A stretch of 64,000 nt of DNA from Gonapodya prolifera JEL478 (taxonomy: Eukaryota > Monoblepharomycota > Monoblepharidomycetes > Monoblepharidales > Gonapodyaceae): the NCBI GenBank assembly GCA_001574975.1, contig KQ965773.1, forward strand, positions 109,542 through 173,541, in the 5' to 3' direction. Both the position numbers and the translations under genes were made by a program. The notes under the pieces are model-generated. The model saw only the letters and a list, made by a program, of their open reading frames with translations. It was not told the DNA's origin and searched no databases. Within the stretch, counting starts at the first letter, position 1, and the number at the start of each line of letters is the position of its first letter. Positions 43,150-54,279 of this stretch are shown here, piece by piece.

Positions 43150-45153
43150 TCAGGTTCGTGGAAGGTTCTTCGTCTCAATGTTTTTTGACTGGACAAATTC
43201 TGTTGCAAAGACCAGCGAAATTACTTCGTTCTTTGCTCTATGGAGCGCATGACGTTTGAACTCACTGTGGTACGTATTCAGATAAAGCATCCTTTTCAAA
43301 TGTGGGATGGAATTCAGAGCCCAGAAACGAGCAATTCGAGCGGTCAACATACGAAACAACCTCCTTGAGAATCGGGTCATATATATCGAGGGTGATCTTG
43401 TCTTGCTTCATCTAAAAGTAAGGTCTCCTCTCAGACGTGATCCAAAGAAAAAAATCCACAACTCTACTCCTCACCTTCTCCTTGAACTCGGCAACAACAG
43501 TACTCGGTAAGTTCAGTTGTGACGGTGAAACATCGTCCAAGTACAAATTTGCTAGATGCTTCCACCTGCGCCGAGCGTCTTGTGGAATGGGAATGGAGCC
43601 CGCAGAACTTCCGAGGAGTTCTCCCAGAATGGTCGAGCCTTTTGGGCTCCATCATCGGTGCTTTTCTTTAGAAGAGTTTCTGAGCTGAGTCTTCCACTCT
43701 TCATACTGGCCACTGTTTCCTCATGGAGGGAGCGTAAATCTTCAACGAAGAGCTGATTCGAATGAATGAGTCAGTTGTGATCAATCATGCGGAGAACGAG
43801 CATTTTTCCACACATACCACATTTGCCACTAAGCCAAAATGATAACAACGAGTGAAACGCAAGCCACACGCACAACAGGGATGCACTCACCGCAGAAATC
43901 CCTCGCCGCAAACTCTCGAAACTCGATCCACATTTTCCCATCGTTTGCGACGAGTTGATAGAAACTTCCTTCGTCAAATGCAAGTGAGCTTCTGGACTTT
44001 GTCATTTTGCTTATATGTTCGCGAACAACCGCAATAAGTGGAGTCACCACGGCTGTTGTGTGAATGGTGGATGCCCACAGCAAGGGAGGGGTTCCAAAAA
44101 GACAAAATGGAAGGCTCCACTGTCTCAACGTCAATAGCGTACCACGTCATGAATGCAGTTGCGCAAGGAAGCCCCGTGATGGAGGATATGATGACGTTTT
44201 TAGGGATGCTGTGACCATCTGTACTCGGTGTCATTTGTTGTGCTGGCTGGTTTGAAGAGGCGTGTGCACTTGCCTCGAGCGTCTTTGAGCCCCCACGCAA
44301 TCGTAGGTCCCAGAAGCAAGAACCAAATCATGACAACCTTCACAATCGTCCAGTCTGGTCCAAAAGCATCGTTTGGAGGGCAGCTTGAATCACCGATTGT
44401 GAAAAACAAAGCAAGGATGGGAATGAGGAAGACCGCCACCGCCAGTCCTGTGGTCTTGACAAGCGTCACTTCGGTGATGTTCCCCTAGTGCCATGAAACG
44501 ATGTGACGACATCATTCATCAATTTCGGGTGGCCACCACGCGATCAGCATACCAGTTTGTGAAGATTGTGGTGACTCGGTTGCTTCTGCTTCTCTGGATG
44601 TGATTGTGCAAAGACTCGCGATTGCCGGCTGTGGGCCTTAAAGTCCTCCAGCAAGGCGCGATGGGGTTTTCACACACGAGAACACGAGAATCGCTCGCAT
44701 GATGAAGCTGTAGATGAGAATTCCGAGGGCTTTTCAGTGAGGTGAGAAAGTGTGCGGACAACCAAACCCCCAAACTCCCATTTCGATCTCGCGAGATCAC
44801 GTACTAAGGTTCCAGGCGATGAAGAATGGTTGATCTGGGCATGGAAGCATTGCCTGGGTATAATTTCCATGGGTTTTATGGGTATGCACAAGCGAAGACT
44901 TCTTTCACACACCACTTCACCCGAGAACGTGGTCAGAATGGAGGCGATGTTTGCAAGACTTTGAATCACGATAGTGGTGTAAGTTGCATTTTGGCGATTC
45001 CTGCGAACGGAGTATAAACGCAACCCACTAATGGAGTAAACGAGGAACCCCACCAATCACCAAGCAGAGTGGGCCGCAGCGGTATCGCTGCATCCAGATG
45101 GTGTCTGGAATTGGAGTGGAAGGGTTGGTGGACACGCTACCATCTGATGCCAT
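43150..45153 (-). pseudogene. Seven-helix RGS receptor 2, frame-disrupted
   Basis: Minus strand paralogue of the receptors at 38179 and 48954. ATG at 45153 (MASDGSVSTNPSTPIPD), YRCGPLCLVIG, then a one-base shift inside TM1 before VGFLVYSISGLRLYSV, which continues NRQNATYTTIVIQSLANIAS (TM2). Later exons keep LAVAVFLIPILALFFTIGDS, CPPNDAFGPDWTIVKVVMIW and SITGLPCATAFMTWYAIDVE. In TM7 the frame breaks again: WNPSLAV and STIHTTAVVTPLIAVV are in different frames, with about 8 bp fewer than in the sister genes. The RGS part is intact: DEGSFYQLVANDGKMWIEFR, EFAARDFCGE, QLNLPSTVVAEFKEK, MKQDKITLDIYDPILKEVV, then MLYLNTYHSEFKRH and a stop at 43150. Two lesions suggest a pseudogene, but both could be sequencing errors in an otherwise well-kept gene. 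Confidence 0.75.
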
Positions 45154-45690
45154 TTTTGCAACGCAGTGGGGGTCGGTTGGTCGGGAAGCGGAAGGTATCC
45201 AATGTGATCGGCGAAGTGAGACGTGTCCGTTCGTTCAAACCCACACCCAACAGTCCGCCGTCCGGCGATTTTTATCATCCGAGTACGACTGCACTAGTAT
45301 CCAGTGAGCGGATCGCATCTCAGTTAAGAAGTTGGGATGCAAAATGTAGAAAATCCGTATTTACTCGTGCCTTTACATGCGACTGCGACACTTTCATTAA
45401 CAATCAATCTAATGTCCTAATATCCGACTCGGTCCTCGATCCTCGGAACCGACGTGCTCACCCTTTCCGTGCGATCACGATCACGCTGCGACGCCGGGGT
45501 TTACCATCTGGAGTTATGGTGTGACGGTACGGTACCGGTCATTTGCGCAATTTTGGTATTGGAAATGAGGGAGGGGGGACAGAGGAACATGTCAGTCAGC
45601 ACCTAGTGGCGCTTAGGCCTCGCCGTACGCTCCGCGAGTATATTGCGATCCGCGGGGAATTCGCCTCAGGCGGACATCTCGCTTTGCTTA
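45154..45690. other. Intergenic region
   Basis: 537 bp between the second receptor start (-) and the TOM22 stop (-). The long plus-strand frame here runs antisense to receptor exon 1 and is a shadow. A near-palindrome gacggtacggtaccggtc lies at about 45524-45541. Confidence 0.4.
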
Positions 45691-46406
45691 TCAGCCTCGG
45701 TCAGCGCCTTGCGGCGCTGGCCTCGGTGTCCTCACTGCGCTCGCCGGCCTCTGTCGCTCGACCCCACCCACCTGCTGTGCAGCACTTGTCAGCTGCTGCT
45801 GACTAACTCCCCCCGGTGCACCTGCACCGCCCTGCGACAGCGCCGCCTGTTCCTTCTCCACCTCGAGGATAACCGGAAGCAGGAGCATGACTCCCGCTGT
45901 GGCGACGACCCAGGCGGCTTTCCCGGCCATGGAGGCGGACCACCACGCGTACGATGATGTTTTGGATACGGCGGAGGAGATGGAGGCGCGGGTTGTGGGG
46001 GGTACGATGTCGAGGAGCGCGAGGAGTCGGGCGGAGAGGGACTGAGAGGGACGATGGGAGAGGGATGAGTGAGATACGGACATGTACGCAATCACTCAGT
46101 GCCATGGTCCAATCAGAGCGACCAAATCTACTGCAAGACCCTCTTCCTTTCGGCAGGGAACTCCAAGTGCTCCACACTCTCACCAACCCGATGAATCGTC
46201 GTGACTCTTCAGGTCCCCAAAGGCCAAACACAACGACCACGCATCCAGAAAGCACTTAAACCCACTTCGTTTTTCACATCGTCGTCGTCATCAATCTCCT
46301 CGTCCGTTTCATAGTCAGCATCGTCTTCCTCTCCCTCGTTCGCCTTCGCCACAGCCTTCCCCTCCGCCTCGATCTCCGCCTGCGAGAGTTCTGTCAGGTT
46401 GACCAT
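45691..46406 (-). CDS. TOM22: Mitochondrial import receptor TOM22
   Basis: Two exons on the minus strand: 46406-46266 and 46041-45691 (GTGGGT..TCAG, about 224-bp intron, phase 0); 163 residues. The N-terminus MVNLTELSQAEIEAEGK is followed by an acidic cytosolic presequence-binding segment (EEDDADYETDEEIDDDDDV). After the splice: SLSARLLALLDIVPPTTRAS, the conserved Tom22 core preceding the membrane span, then AGKAAWVVATAGVMLLLPVI as the single transmembrane helix, and an intermembrane-space tail rich in Gln/Ala. This order is that of Tom22, the central receptor of the TOM complex. The Pro-Pro in DIVPP just before the helix is typical. The tail is longer than in yeast. The gene is divergent from the PEX39-like gene. 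Confidence 0.87.
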
Positions 46407-46500
46407 TCCCTAGGGTAAATGATTGGCGGGGAAGATCCACGAAGTGTCCACGTCTGTGGTTGTAAAACCAAAAATTGATCCGTCACCGGCTCAAATAGAA
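46407..46500. promoter_or_regulatory. Very short divergent promoter, TOM22 / PEX39-like
   Basis: 94 bp separate opposite start codons, so 5' UTRs must be short or overlapping and the two genes, serving mitochondrial and peroxisomal import, could be co-regulated (inference). Confidence 0.4.
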
Positions 46501-47976
46501 ATGCAATCCACTACGTTCACGGCAACTGAACATAAAGTATTCTCCAAGTTTACGACGTATGATTTCGATGGCGATCCGGTATTCTCTTCTGGACTTGGAG
46601 CAGTGGTAGCGAGGGCGAGGAAACAGTGGGAGGATGGAAGCGCGACAGGACACCATTCCAGCAAACCTAGTCGGCAAGATGAGTCCGTCACAGACACCGA
46701 GTCTTCGAAAGAGGATCCTGGCACGGAGCAGAAGAGTCGCCCAGAGACAGAGACAGAGACCGTAGGAAATTCCGAAACGAACGGGGATCCGTCGTCGCTT
46801 CCACCAGAGCTCACCAAATGGATTCAAGCGGAAATCATGGGCTCGAAACTATTCTATTTCGGAAAGTGAGTGACACGTCTGATAAATCCAATCCTGCCAT
46901 GAGTCGCAAACCTGACCGTTGTCACCTATGTGCAGGCGTTTCTCGCACCCAATTCCGCCAGCGCGGTACCAATCTTGGCTCGCCGCAAAACGCGACGGCA
47001 CTCTTCTCGCTGACACCCCCCCTCCCGATTCCTCTGCTTCTGCTTCTTCTGCGTCCTCGTACCCCGCATTCACTGCCTTCGACTCATACACGTTCGACAC
47101 CGACGAGGCGTTTCAGAGCGGTGCGCGCGCGGTGCTCGAGCGGTGGAAGGACGCCGACGAGGAGTCGAGAAGAGAGAAGGAGCTTGCGGCGAAAGCATGG
47201 TACTTTAATCGGTGAGTGTCACTAAATCGGAAAGGGGGGGGGACGCAGCGTCGAGGTCTAAGCATGAAGCGAAGCGCTGACCGAAGAGTCCGCCGGAGAG
47301 GAATTTTTCCACGTAGAGCGGAGCGTGTATCGAGGCCTAAGCGCGGAGGGAGCTTGTATTGAGTGCAAGTTGCAACGATTGAGGTACCTGCTGACACCCC
47401 CCTTGACTGACATTCCCTCACATGCGGTTGGGTGCATTTGCACGTGCCCTTGCTCTCCCTCTATGCCTGGTCTTTGAATTTCCTCGGACTGGAAGGTTTG
47501 TCCGCCCACTGGACTTGGCAGCTTACCGACGCTGGAAAGACGCTGGTGAACTCAAGCCACAAGAGTCACAACCCAAGCCACAAGAGTCACAACCCGGTCC
47601 TTCTCACCAACCACAGCCATCCGTCGCACCTACTCCTGCACCTCTCACGTCGTCTGATCTTTGGGGCCCACCTCCACCTCCACTGAACGACGACTCTCCC
47701 GCTCCCGAAGTCTCAGATGGCGAAGGGGCAGAAGGTGATGGCCCACGGTACCCGAAATCATTCCAAGACTTGGTGCAGATGCTTGCCGATGGGAAACCAA
47801 TTCCAGGTACGTCAAAATGTCCATCAATCCAATCTCCATAGGCCATTGCTGAAACTCATGGCCGCCCCGTCTCGTTGTCAACCAAACCAGGAATAAAGAC
47901 AATCCCAGATACCCTCGCTGAATCCGCTCCCTCCGAGGCCAAGATACAGGCGAGGAAGAAACCGTGGGAAAGGTGA
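46501..47976 (+). CDS. KPWE-motif protein, PEX39-like
   Basis: Four exons. ATG at 46501 (MQSTTFTATEHKVFSKFTTY); the frame is open upstream but has no earlier ATG downstream of the TOM22 start. Introns near 46866 (GTGAGT), 47212 (GTGAGT) and 47806 (GTACGT); all join in frame. Repeated short units FSHPIPPARYQSWLA and FVRPLDLAAYRRWKDAGE suggest an internal duplication. A Pro/Gln-rich linker contains SQPKPQESQP. The C-terminus has the family hallmark YPKSFQDLVQMLADGKPIPG, then IKTIPDTLAESAP and ARKKPWER just before the stop at 47976. Known: the SF..I/V..G.PIPGI..IP plus KPWE arrangement is found in C6orf226/PEX39-type proteins that help PEX7-dependent import into peroxisomes. Assignment is from motifs, so I leave the symbol blank. 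Confidence 0.78.
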
Positions 47977-48119
47977 AGTGAACAGGCAGATGGGGGAGGG
48001 AGGGGTCGCAGTACAATGACATTTCAAGCGATTGCGTCGTGGAATTGAAGGAGCCATACGTGTGGGAACATTTGGCCAACCCCTTATACCAAAAGGTCGT
48101 TGTTGAGGTTATTATGTAC
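47977..48119. other. Convergent 3' region
   Basis: 143 bp between the PEX39-like stop and the end assumed for the membrane-protein candidate; nothing recognised. Confidence 0.3.
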
Positions 48120-48655
48120 CTACTGACTAAACAGCGTGACTGGCGTAACGAAGCCCAGTGCGGGCCAAAGAGATAGTGTCCAGCACAGGAACCAATTCGC
48201 AAAGTCGAGCACCGCCCTCTTTCGTTTGGGAAGAAGAGGAGGAGGTACGCGCCTGTCCCAACGAAGAAGGCAAAGAAGGCGAGGCCCACGAAAAACGTCG
48301 TGCTGAGCATGTGCAAAAGGATGAGTGAGACTCAGATATGTCACGCCGCCGGAGATGCGCCCACTGGACAAGCTATCACCCATTTCAATCCATTCCCGAG
48401 GTGAATGTACACGACAAAATAGATTTGTAATGGACTGAAAATGCCTCCGTGGACAAGGAAAACTCCCTCTTCTTCCATAAGGAACGCCCTTGTGACGCTG
48501 GCGGAATCGACCCACTCACATATGTACTCCTTGCCTCGCAGTTGAAGAAATAGCGACCATATGTTCGTGTAGTACTGGATCGCGACGGCTTGTGCGACCC
48601 ACGGGGAGGTCAGGACTTCAACACGTTCGCTCGTCAGATACAAACGGGTCGCCAT
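48120..48655 (-). CDS. Candidate multi-pass membrane protein, model uncertain
   Basis: Minus strand. From ATG 48655 (MATRLYLTSERVEVLTSPWV) a frame runs through AQAVAIQYYTNIWSLFLQLR and GGIFSPLQIYFVVYIHLGNG. A possible 42-bp intron (GTGACA..CTCAG, about 48347-48306) joins in frame to TTFFVGLAFFAFFVGTGAYL and LLLFFPNER, giving two or three hydrophobic helices. A second hydrophobic run (DFANWFLCWTLSLWPALGF) is in another frame just downstream, so either an intron is missed or a frameshift exists. The 3' end is not resolved; I stop near 48120. No family is recognised. The first helix pair is faintly like the C-terminal region of TMEM231-type proteins, but this is not firm. Confidence 0.35.
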
Positions 48656-48953
48656 GCGATCGCGATACGATTGCTTCTTCGAGCCTTACACTCACGTATT
48701 TGCTTGAGTTATGTGGGGATGCGGACCATGACGAACGTCTTCGGTGGTGAAATCTGTTCCCCCACCAGCGCCATTTCATTCAGAGGGATTCACTCGACAT
48801 ACAGGTGACTCGCTCCCCGGTTTAAATCTACTCTAGCTGTATCGGAGGTGCTTACGGCGCCATCACACAGAGACGCGGCGTCTTTACACCGAGGTTGTGG
48901 TGGACCTGTTGTAGTTTTCATGTTGCTGGACATACTCTTTCAGAGGAAGAGAT
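48656..48953. other. Intergenic region
   Basis: Upstream of the membrane-protein candidate and downstream of the third receptor. A short minus-strand frame (MNEMALVGEQISPPKTFVMV) could be an upstream exon; unproven. Confidence 0.3.
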
Positions 48954-51098
48954 TTAGATATTTGATTCATCGGGGAAATCAAGCACGAAAACGTTTGACT
49001 CACTTCGGAATGTGTTCTGGTAAAGCATCCTTATGTGTGTAGATCGGAGCGGAGCTGGTCAAAAAGAGTATGGAGTCCGCAACACCTGATGGTTGTCACT
49101 CACAAGTAAACCTCGGCGAGCACTCGGTCAAACATATTTATTGTGATGTTGCCTGCATTGATCTGGTGGAAAGATGCTCGGTGTTCATGCACACTCGTAT
49201 CCACAAGCGAGAAATGACGACTGGGCTCACGTTTTGCTGTACTTCAACCGTGATATAGCCAGGCAAGTTAAGTTGCGAGTCGGTATCATTCCTTAAATAG
49301 CGAACGGCAATCTTGTGCCACTGGTCATGTAACACTGGCGGTACTGGCAACGCTCCAACGTTCTTCGGTAGATGCTCCAGCCAAAATGGCTGCAAACTGT
49401 GATTCTGGTTGTAGCGTGTACTCTGAGCGACAGTGGTGTCTTGGCCAATTGAGAGAAGTGCTTCGCTATAGCAAGAATTTTGTACAAATCGAGCAGTCTC
49501 AACGTGTAAACGCCGGATGTCCTCGATGAAAAGCTTTGAGCGCATTCTAAGTTATGTAGTCGTGGTACCTGTGAAACTATTGACAGCACTTACGACGTTT
49601 TCAACTGCGAAAAGAATGTGTGAACATGCAGGCTGGGAACGAGCAACGTGCACAGCATGGACGCACCACAGAAGTCCCGAGCAGCAAAGTCTTTAAACTT
49701 CCTCCAAGGTCCACCTCCACGAATTATGAGTCCCCAAAAGCTCGCTTCATCCAGGGCAAGATTGCCTCTGAAATTTTTACGTTCGCGAAGCCGGTTCACC
49801 AACACACCAACGAGCGGTGACACTACTGCGGATGAGTGAGTGCAAAAAGCCCAGATCACGACGAAAAGCGCGGGGTTCCAGTAACCCAGTATTGCTGTTC
49901 CGGTGCGAACCTCCACGTCGCCAAGAAACCAGTAGACATATCCTGCGAAGAGTGGTACACCGGTGACGCACGATAGGATCAAATCTTTCCTGATGTTGTG
50001 TGTATCTGGGGGAGGGGCGACCATGTGAGCAAGCAGTATCTTCCGATATGTTTTCATTGCTCGCCCTATACCATTGGAGTTTCGCAGAACAACCACAATG
50101 GCTGGTGCGAGCAAAAAGAAGATGACAAGGACAACCTTCGCAACGGTCCAGTCTGCTCCAAACCCCTGATTGGGAGGGCAACTCGAGTCCCCGATCGTCA
50201 ATGCCACCGCAAGAACAGGTATCAAGAGGATAAAAACAAAAACGACAATAATCTTGATCATATATTCGTCGGTAAAGCGGTGCTGGGATATTCGATCTTG
50301 CTCAATATAAGTATGAGAGGTTTTGGAACGCGTTGCAGCACTCACTCGGTTTCTGAAGAAAAATCCGTGGTTATTTTCTGCATAGCTTCGGAATGATTCC
50401 CGCCTTTCCGCAACTATGATACTGCCGTCTCGCGGGAGAATGGAGGAGTTCACCATCAAAACATTTGTCGACTGGTTAGTGAACAGATCCAGCAAGCTTT
50501 TGTTGATCTGTAGTCGGGCTAAGACGAACATCGCCCTGATTGCAAGACAATAAACCAAGATACCGAGGGCTGGCATTTGCGTCAGGGATGATAGCACCAT
50601 GGTTGCTTTCGTCAATTGTGGTAAGTGCTTACCGACGTTAGTGCTCACAAAATATGGGAGACATGGGCAGGGCAGATTGAGCTTTGGGGAGAAGTTGTTA
50701 TGAGATACGCATCCCTCGAAGCACAGATCACTTACAATCTCGCTGAGGAACACCGATAAAACAAAGCAAACATTTGCAAGAGATTGAATTAGGATGATCC
50801 CGAATGACCGGTACACCAAAGCATCTGTGTAGTGGGTTCGTCGACTCTTGTCGACTGGATCCGTTGTGGAATCACCTACAGGAGTCGCGCCATATCACGT
50901 ATGTAGCAATCGTGGCTATTCAAAGTGACGTCTGAGCTCATATAGCAAGCCAATCTTCCGTTAATGCTCACGGATAGCGTAGATGAGAAACGCGAAGAAG
51001 GCAATCAAACAGAGCGGCCCACATCGATAGATCTGAGGTTGTATATTCGCCGCGATGATGCTTGACTTGTCCTCTGTCAGAAGCGAGTCGGAATTCAT
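48954..51098 (-). CDS. Seven-helix receptor with C-terminal RGS domain (RGS-GPCR 3)
   Basis: Minus strand. ATG at 51098 (MNSDSLLTEDKSSIIAANIQ), then YRCGPLCLIAFFAFLIYAI (TM1); after an intron, RSFGIILIQSLANVCFVLSV (TM2), CPCLPYFVSTNV (loop), ALGILVYCLAIRAMFVLARL (TM3), MIKIIVVFVFILLIPVLAVA (TM4), the conserved TIGDSSCPPNQGFGADWTVA, VLVIFFLLAPAIVVVL (TM5), HNIRKDLILSCVTGVPLFAG (TM6), YWNPALFVVIWAFCTHSSAV (TM7). RGS: LDEASFWGLIIRGGGPWRKF, DFAARDFCG, PVPPVLHDQWHKIAVRYLRN, QLNLPGYITVEVQQN, INAGNITINMFDRVLAEVYL; then MLYQNTFR. The stop I use (48954) is tentative because a GTGAGT follows FR. No frame break was seen, so this copy and the one at 38179 look functional. The long third intracellular segment is Ser/Arg-rich. 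Confidence 0.87.
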
Positions 51099-51244
51099 CA
51101 ATTGCAACGTAAAGCGACTTTAGAGATGAGGGACTAGGTGGTGGCACAATGGGCTCACATATCTCGAAATCTCCGATTTTTCAATTCTGAATCTTACGGG
51201 AATTGTATCATAAATCTAGAAGGTTACACATTTGGCTAATTACG

Positions 51245-52385
51245 TTATTTCGGTGGCTCTTCCATTCGTGGCTGGTTTGGGTTATTTGCCAAGAGCCATC
51301 GACCCAGCCATTGCTTCAAGGAAAATAGACACATGAATTGGTTGGAGTCTATCAGTGTCAAAGGAAGAATATCTCACCGTCGGGTTCGCAGGCTTTTCCT
51401 TGGCTAACTGTGTCAAGCCTTTTGTTAACGTTGGGTATACTTCACGCTCAAGGATAAGTCGAGATTGATCCGAAGCCGCCGGTGATGTTCCTGCGTCCGA
51501 AGGCGAGATAAGTGGGACACTCGGAGATGTGACTGTCGAACTTCGTCAGAAAATTCCACCGCGAATAACTTTCACGGCAAAAACCTACCGCCACCGAAGA
51601 AAAAGAGAACTTCTCGATCGGCACTCTTTGGTGAATCGCTTCCATGGCACGCATTTCGGGTGTTGTCCGTTCCATAGAGAGCACGGAGGCTAGGGGGACA
51701 TCAGCTTACTAGGAGAACGAAGACACGAATATGATTACAAAAGTCTTTCCAAACTTCCAGCGTCTTTCATTGAGGTCCCACTGAATCAATCTGATAAATT
51801 GCTCGAGTTGTTTCATTGGAAGGGTGGGCCAGTTCCTTGATTGAACAGGAGCACACCAGCGGTTTTCGTTTTCTCTACACACCTCTCCGGGGCCGTCTCA
51901 CGTGCCTTGTGGGAATTCGTTGGACCTATGAGCTTTCGCCATTCTTCAATGGCGTGGAACTTCTGCAACGCAAGGACTACAATAGGGCCGCTGAACAGGA
52001 AAAGAGGGTAGTCATGTCCGATGATTCCGCTATTCCATACCGGCGCTCAAGCAGAGCTTCCAGCATCATGAAGCTTGCCTGGTCATGAACTTGACGAGCT
52101 CTGCATAGAATGGTTTTCCGACATGTTCTTGGTAAAATTCACCCGCTTGCTCCTTCGTCAAAGTGATTCTCCGGCGCTGCGAGACATTTCAAGTCCACGC
52201 AGCTTCACTGTTAGCTCTTTGAGTCTTATCGCGTCCGGTCGACAAACATTGTCACGAACCATCTTCACGCTGAAGCCTTCCCTTTGAATCCGCCACGCGA
52301 TTTCATCCTCCTTGTCTGCGGCATCGGGTTTAATAATGGCTAAGGTCGTCTGCATCACCTCCGGTACTGTCGGCGAGGTTGTCAT
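51245..52385 (-). CDS. NME5: NME5-type nucleoside diphosphate kinase with Dpy-30 tail
   Basis: ATG at 52385 (MTTSPTVPEVMQTTLAIIKP) gives the NDK start TLAIIKPDAADKEDEIAWRI, then QREGFSVKM. Further exons: TKEQAGEFYQEHVGKPFYAE, LVKFMTRQASM, FSGPIVVLALQKFHAIEEWR, KLIGPTNSHKARE, then SLRALYGTDNTRNACHGSDS with the active-site-type NACHGSDS, and DREVLFFFG. After another intron comes a Dpy-30 motif, LILEREVYPTLTKGLTQLAK and EKPANPT, and the last exon WLGRWLLANNPNQPRMEEPP stops at 51245. NDK followed by Dpy-30 is the layout of NME5 / flagellar RSP23, a radial-spoke component. The NACHGSD motif retains the catalytic His, so kinase activity is possible. Third receptor start is only 147 bp downstream. 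Confidence 0.87.
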
Positions 52386-52533
52386 TCTGGGTTCTTCCTT
52401 CGTCGATCAGATTGGGATGAGCTTTCCAAAAAGTCAACGACTACGGACACAACCGCGGAATTTATTCAATCTTTAAGACTAGCACATATAACCCATCGTG
52501 AGATTTTGAATTTTACTCGAGATGTACAAGCCC

Positions 52534-53877
52534 TCAAAACCTCGTTCCGGCTGCGGCTGGGACCGCAACCTTAGTATCAGAATCAATAAATTGGAGCTAT
52601 GTGGAAACCCTCTTTTGTATTTGCTGTGGGCTTACCTTGGTGGCACCACCGATAGGAGCATAGCTAGACGGAGTGGTGGCTGCTCCATCTGCAGTCTCTC
52701 CTCCTCCCGGAGCTGCACCAGTGGGTCCACCGGCAGGGACAGAGACGGACGGAGAGGTTGCGGCTCCTCCTGCAGTTCCGGTTCCTCCCGGAGATCCGTC
52801 AGAAGGTCCACTGGCAGGGACACTTTTTGTGAAAGAAATATTTGGAGTTGTCAAACACGGACATCTATCGAAATTACTCACGTTGGAGCGCTAGGACCTT
52901 TGACAGATGGTGTGCCTTTTTGCTCTGGGGAAAGACATGATGTGGAACTGATGTCGAATGAATTTCCACTCAAACTCACGTCCTGTTACAACAACCAAGC
53001 TGGGTACGAGTACAGTGGTGGTGACAGGAACAATAGTCGTCAGGGTCTAATAGATCTGGTGTAAAAGTAGGATAAGAAGGAAATATCTACAGCGTTCACT
53101 TCGGGGACGTAGATTTTCGAGGTGATGGTTGTGGGTATGATAGCCTTAGCGGTTTGCGTAACCGTCTAAATTCTGGATTAGGCTATCACTCCGTAGTCTG
53201 AGGCGGGTGGTCCAACATTACCTGCGGCACTGTGACGTAAGAGAATGCTTGGACAGTTCGAACTGTAGTCGAAAAGAATGTAGCCGGGACCTTTGCAAGA
53301 GCCGTTTGCTGTCGGTCGAACTTAAGTTGACAGATTCGTCGCTTTGGTGGGATTGCCGTCTTACCGTCACCACAGCACCGATGGATACTGTTGTCAGTGC
53401 TGTTGCGGTTAATGTTGTGACAGTCTGGGGCGGAAATTAGAAACGAATAGGTACTGCGAAGCAAAAAACATGTTTAAGTAGCAACCTTTGCTGTAGCAGT
53501 TTCAAGCGTTCTATGTGGGCGAAGAGTTGTCAGTTTTCTCCAGAAAGTGAGCGAAAGATTTAACCCACGTAGCAATAACGGTCTGCGTGGTCGTATACGT
53601 CGCCGGAGCTTTGACGACTGCCGTTTGCATGACTTCCACCGGAAACGTCAGAGTAGTCGCAATAGTTTGGGTGAAGGTGACATAGGACTTCTGAATTTCT
53701 GTTTCGCGAAAGTCAAAGATTAGATATCGCTGTATTGATACAGTACGATGACTCACGTGTTGCAGTCACAGTAAGCGTCTGACCAGGTTGAATAGGGACA
53801 GACGACTTGACAGCCGATTGAGCGAATGTCTGTGCGCTCAGGACCAAGACAAGCAGGAAAATCAGGAGGTGGTTCAT
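52534..53877 (-). CDS. Secreted Val/Thr-repeat protein with Gly/Pro/Ser tail (paralogue G)
   Basis: Minus strand. ATG at 53877 opens MNHLLIFLLVLVLSAQTFA, a signal peptide. Many small exons each encode one beta-like unit rich in Thr and Val: VPIQPGQTLTVTAT, YVTFTQTIATTLTFPVEV, QTAVVKAPATYTTTQTVIA, VTTLTATALTTVSIGAVV, VPATFFSTTVRTVQAFSYVT, TAKAIIPTTITSKIYVPEV. The last large exon is a disordered tail (SVPASGPSDGSPGGTGTAGG, SPSVSVPAGGPTGAAPGGGE), and the final exon AVPAAAGTRF stops at 52534. The layout suggests a cell-surface or wall-associated, heavily O-glycosylated protein (inference). The neighbour at 54280 has the same layout on the opposite strand. No enzymatic motif; family unknown. Exon boundaries in the repeat part are only roughly resolved. 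Confidence 0.6.
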
Positions 53878-54279
53878 CTTGGAGGAAGTGTGCTTGTGAG
53901 GACTGGCAATGATTGGAGCTCTCCTGAATCGACTTTCTGATTTAAATCGACTTTTGTCACAAGGCCTGGGAAAACGTGTCGCCGCTGTCACCCGATGAGG
54001 TCATTCCTGCGCGGGCCAGATGTGTGTGTCACATTCAAAACCTTGGGACGGATCCCACAAAAGGAACAGGGAACGTGGGGGGATAGTCGTTTGGGTGAAT
54101 ACTCTTTCCTCGAGGGGCTGTGAATTGGCCATCACTTCGCAAAGCTCAGATTGTCGAAACGTCACCTTCCTGCGGCGGATTTGGCTTTGCAACTGTCATT
54201 GCGGCGATTCGCGCACCTTGCTTTTTAATCGAACATCGATTGACAGTCCTCAAAGTCATTCCCTCGAACTCCCTAACCA
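53878..54279. promoter_or_regulatory. Divergent promoter of the two secreted repeat genes
   Basis: 402 bp between opposite start codons of two related secreted-protein genes, so shared control is likely (inference). A tttaaatcga block is near 53941. No defined operator was recognised. Confidence 0.35.

Noticed and set aside
45524-45541. Near-palindrome around ggtacc
   Set aside because: Arms are imperfect and short; expected by chance at this size.
47645-48316. 223-codon minus-strand frame
   Set aside because: Its first half overlaps the PEX39-like exons antisense; only the hydrophobic 5' part was kept, within the membrane-protein candidate.
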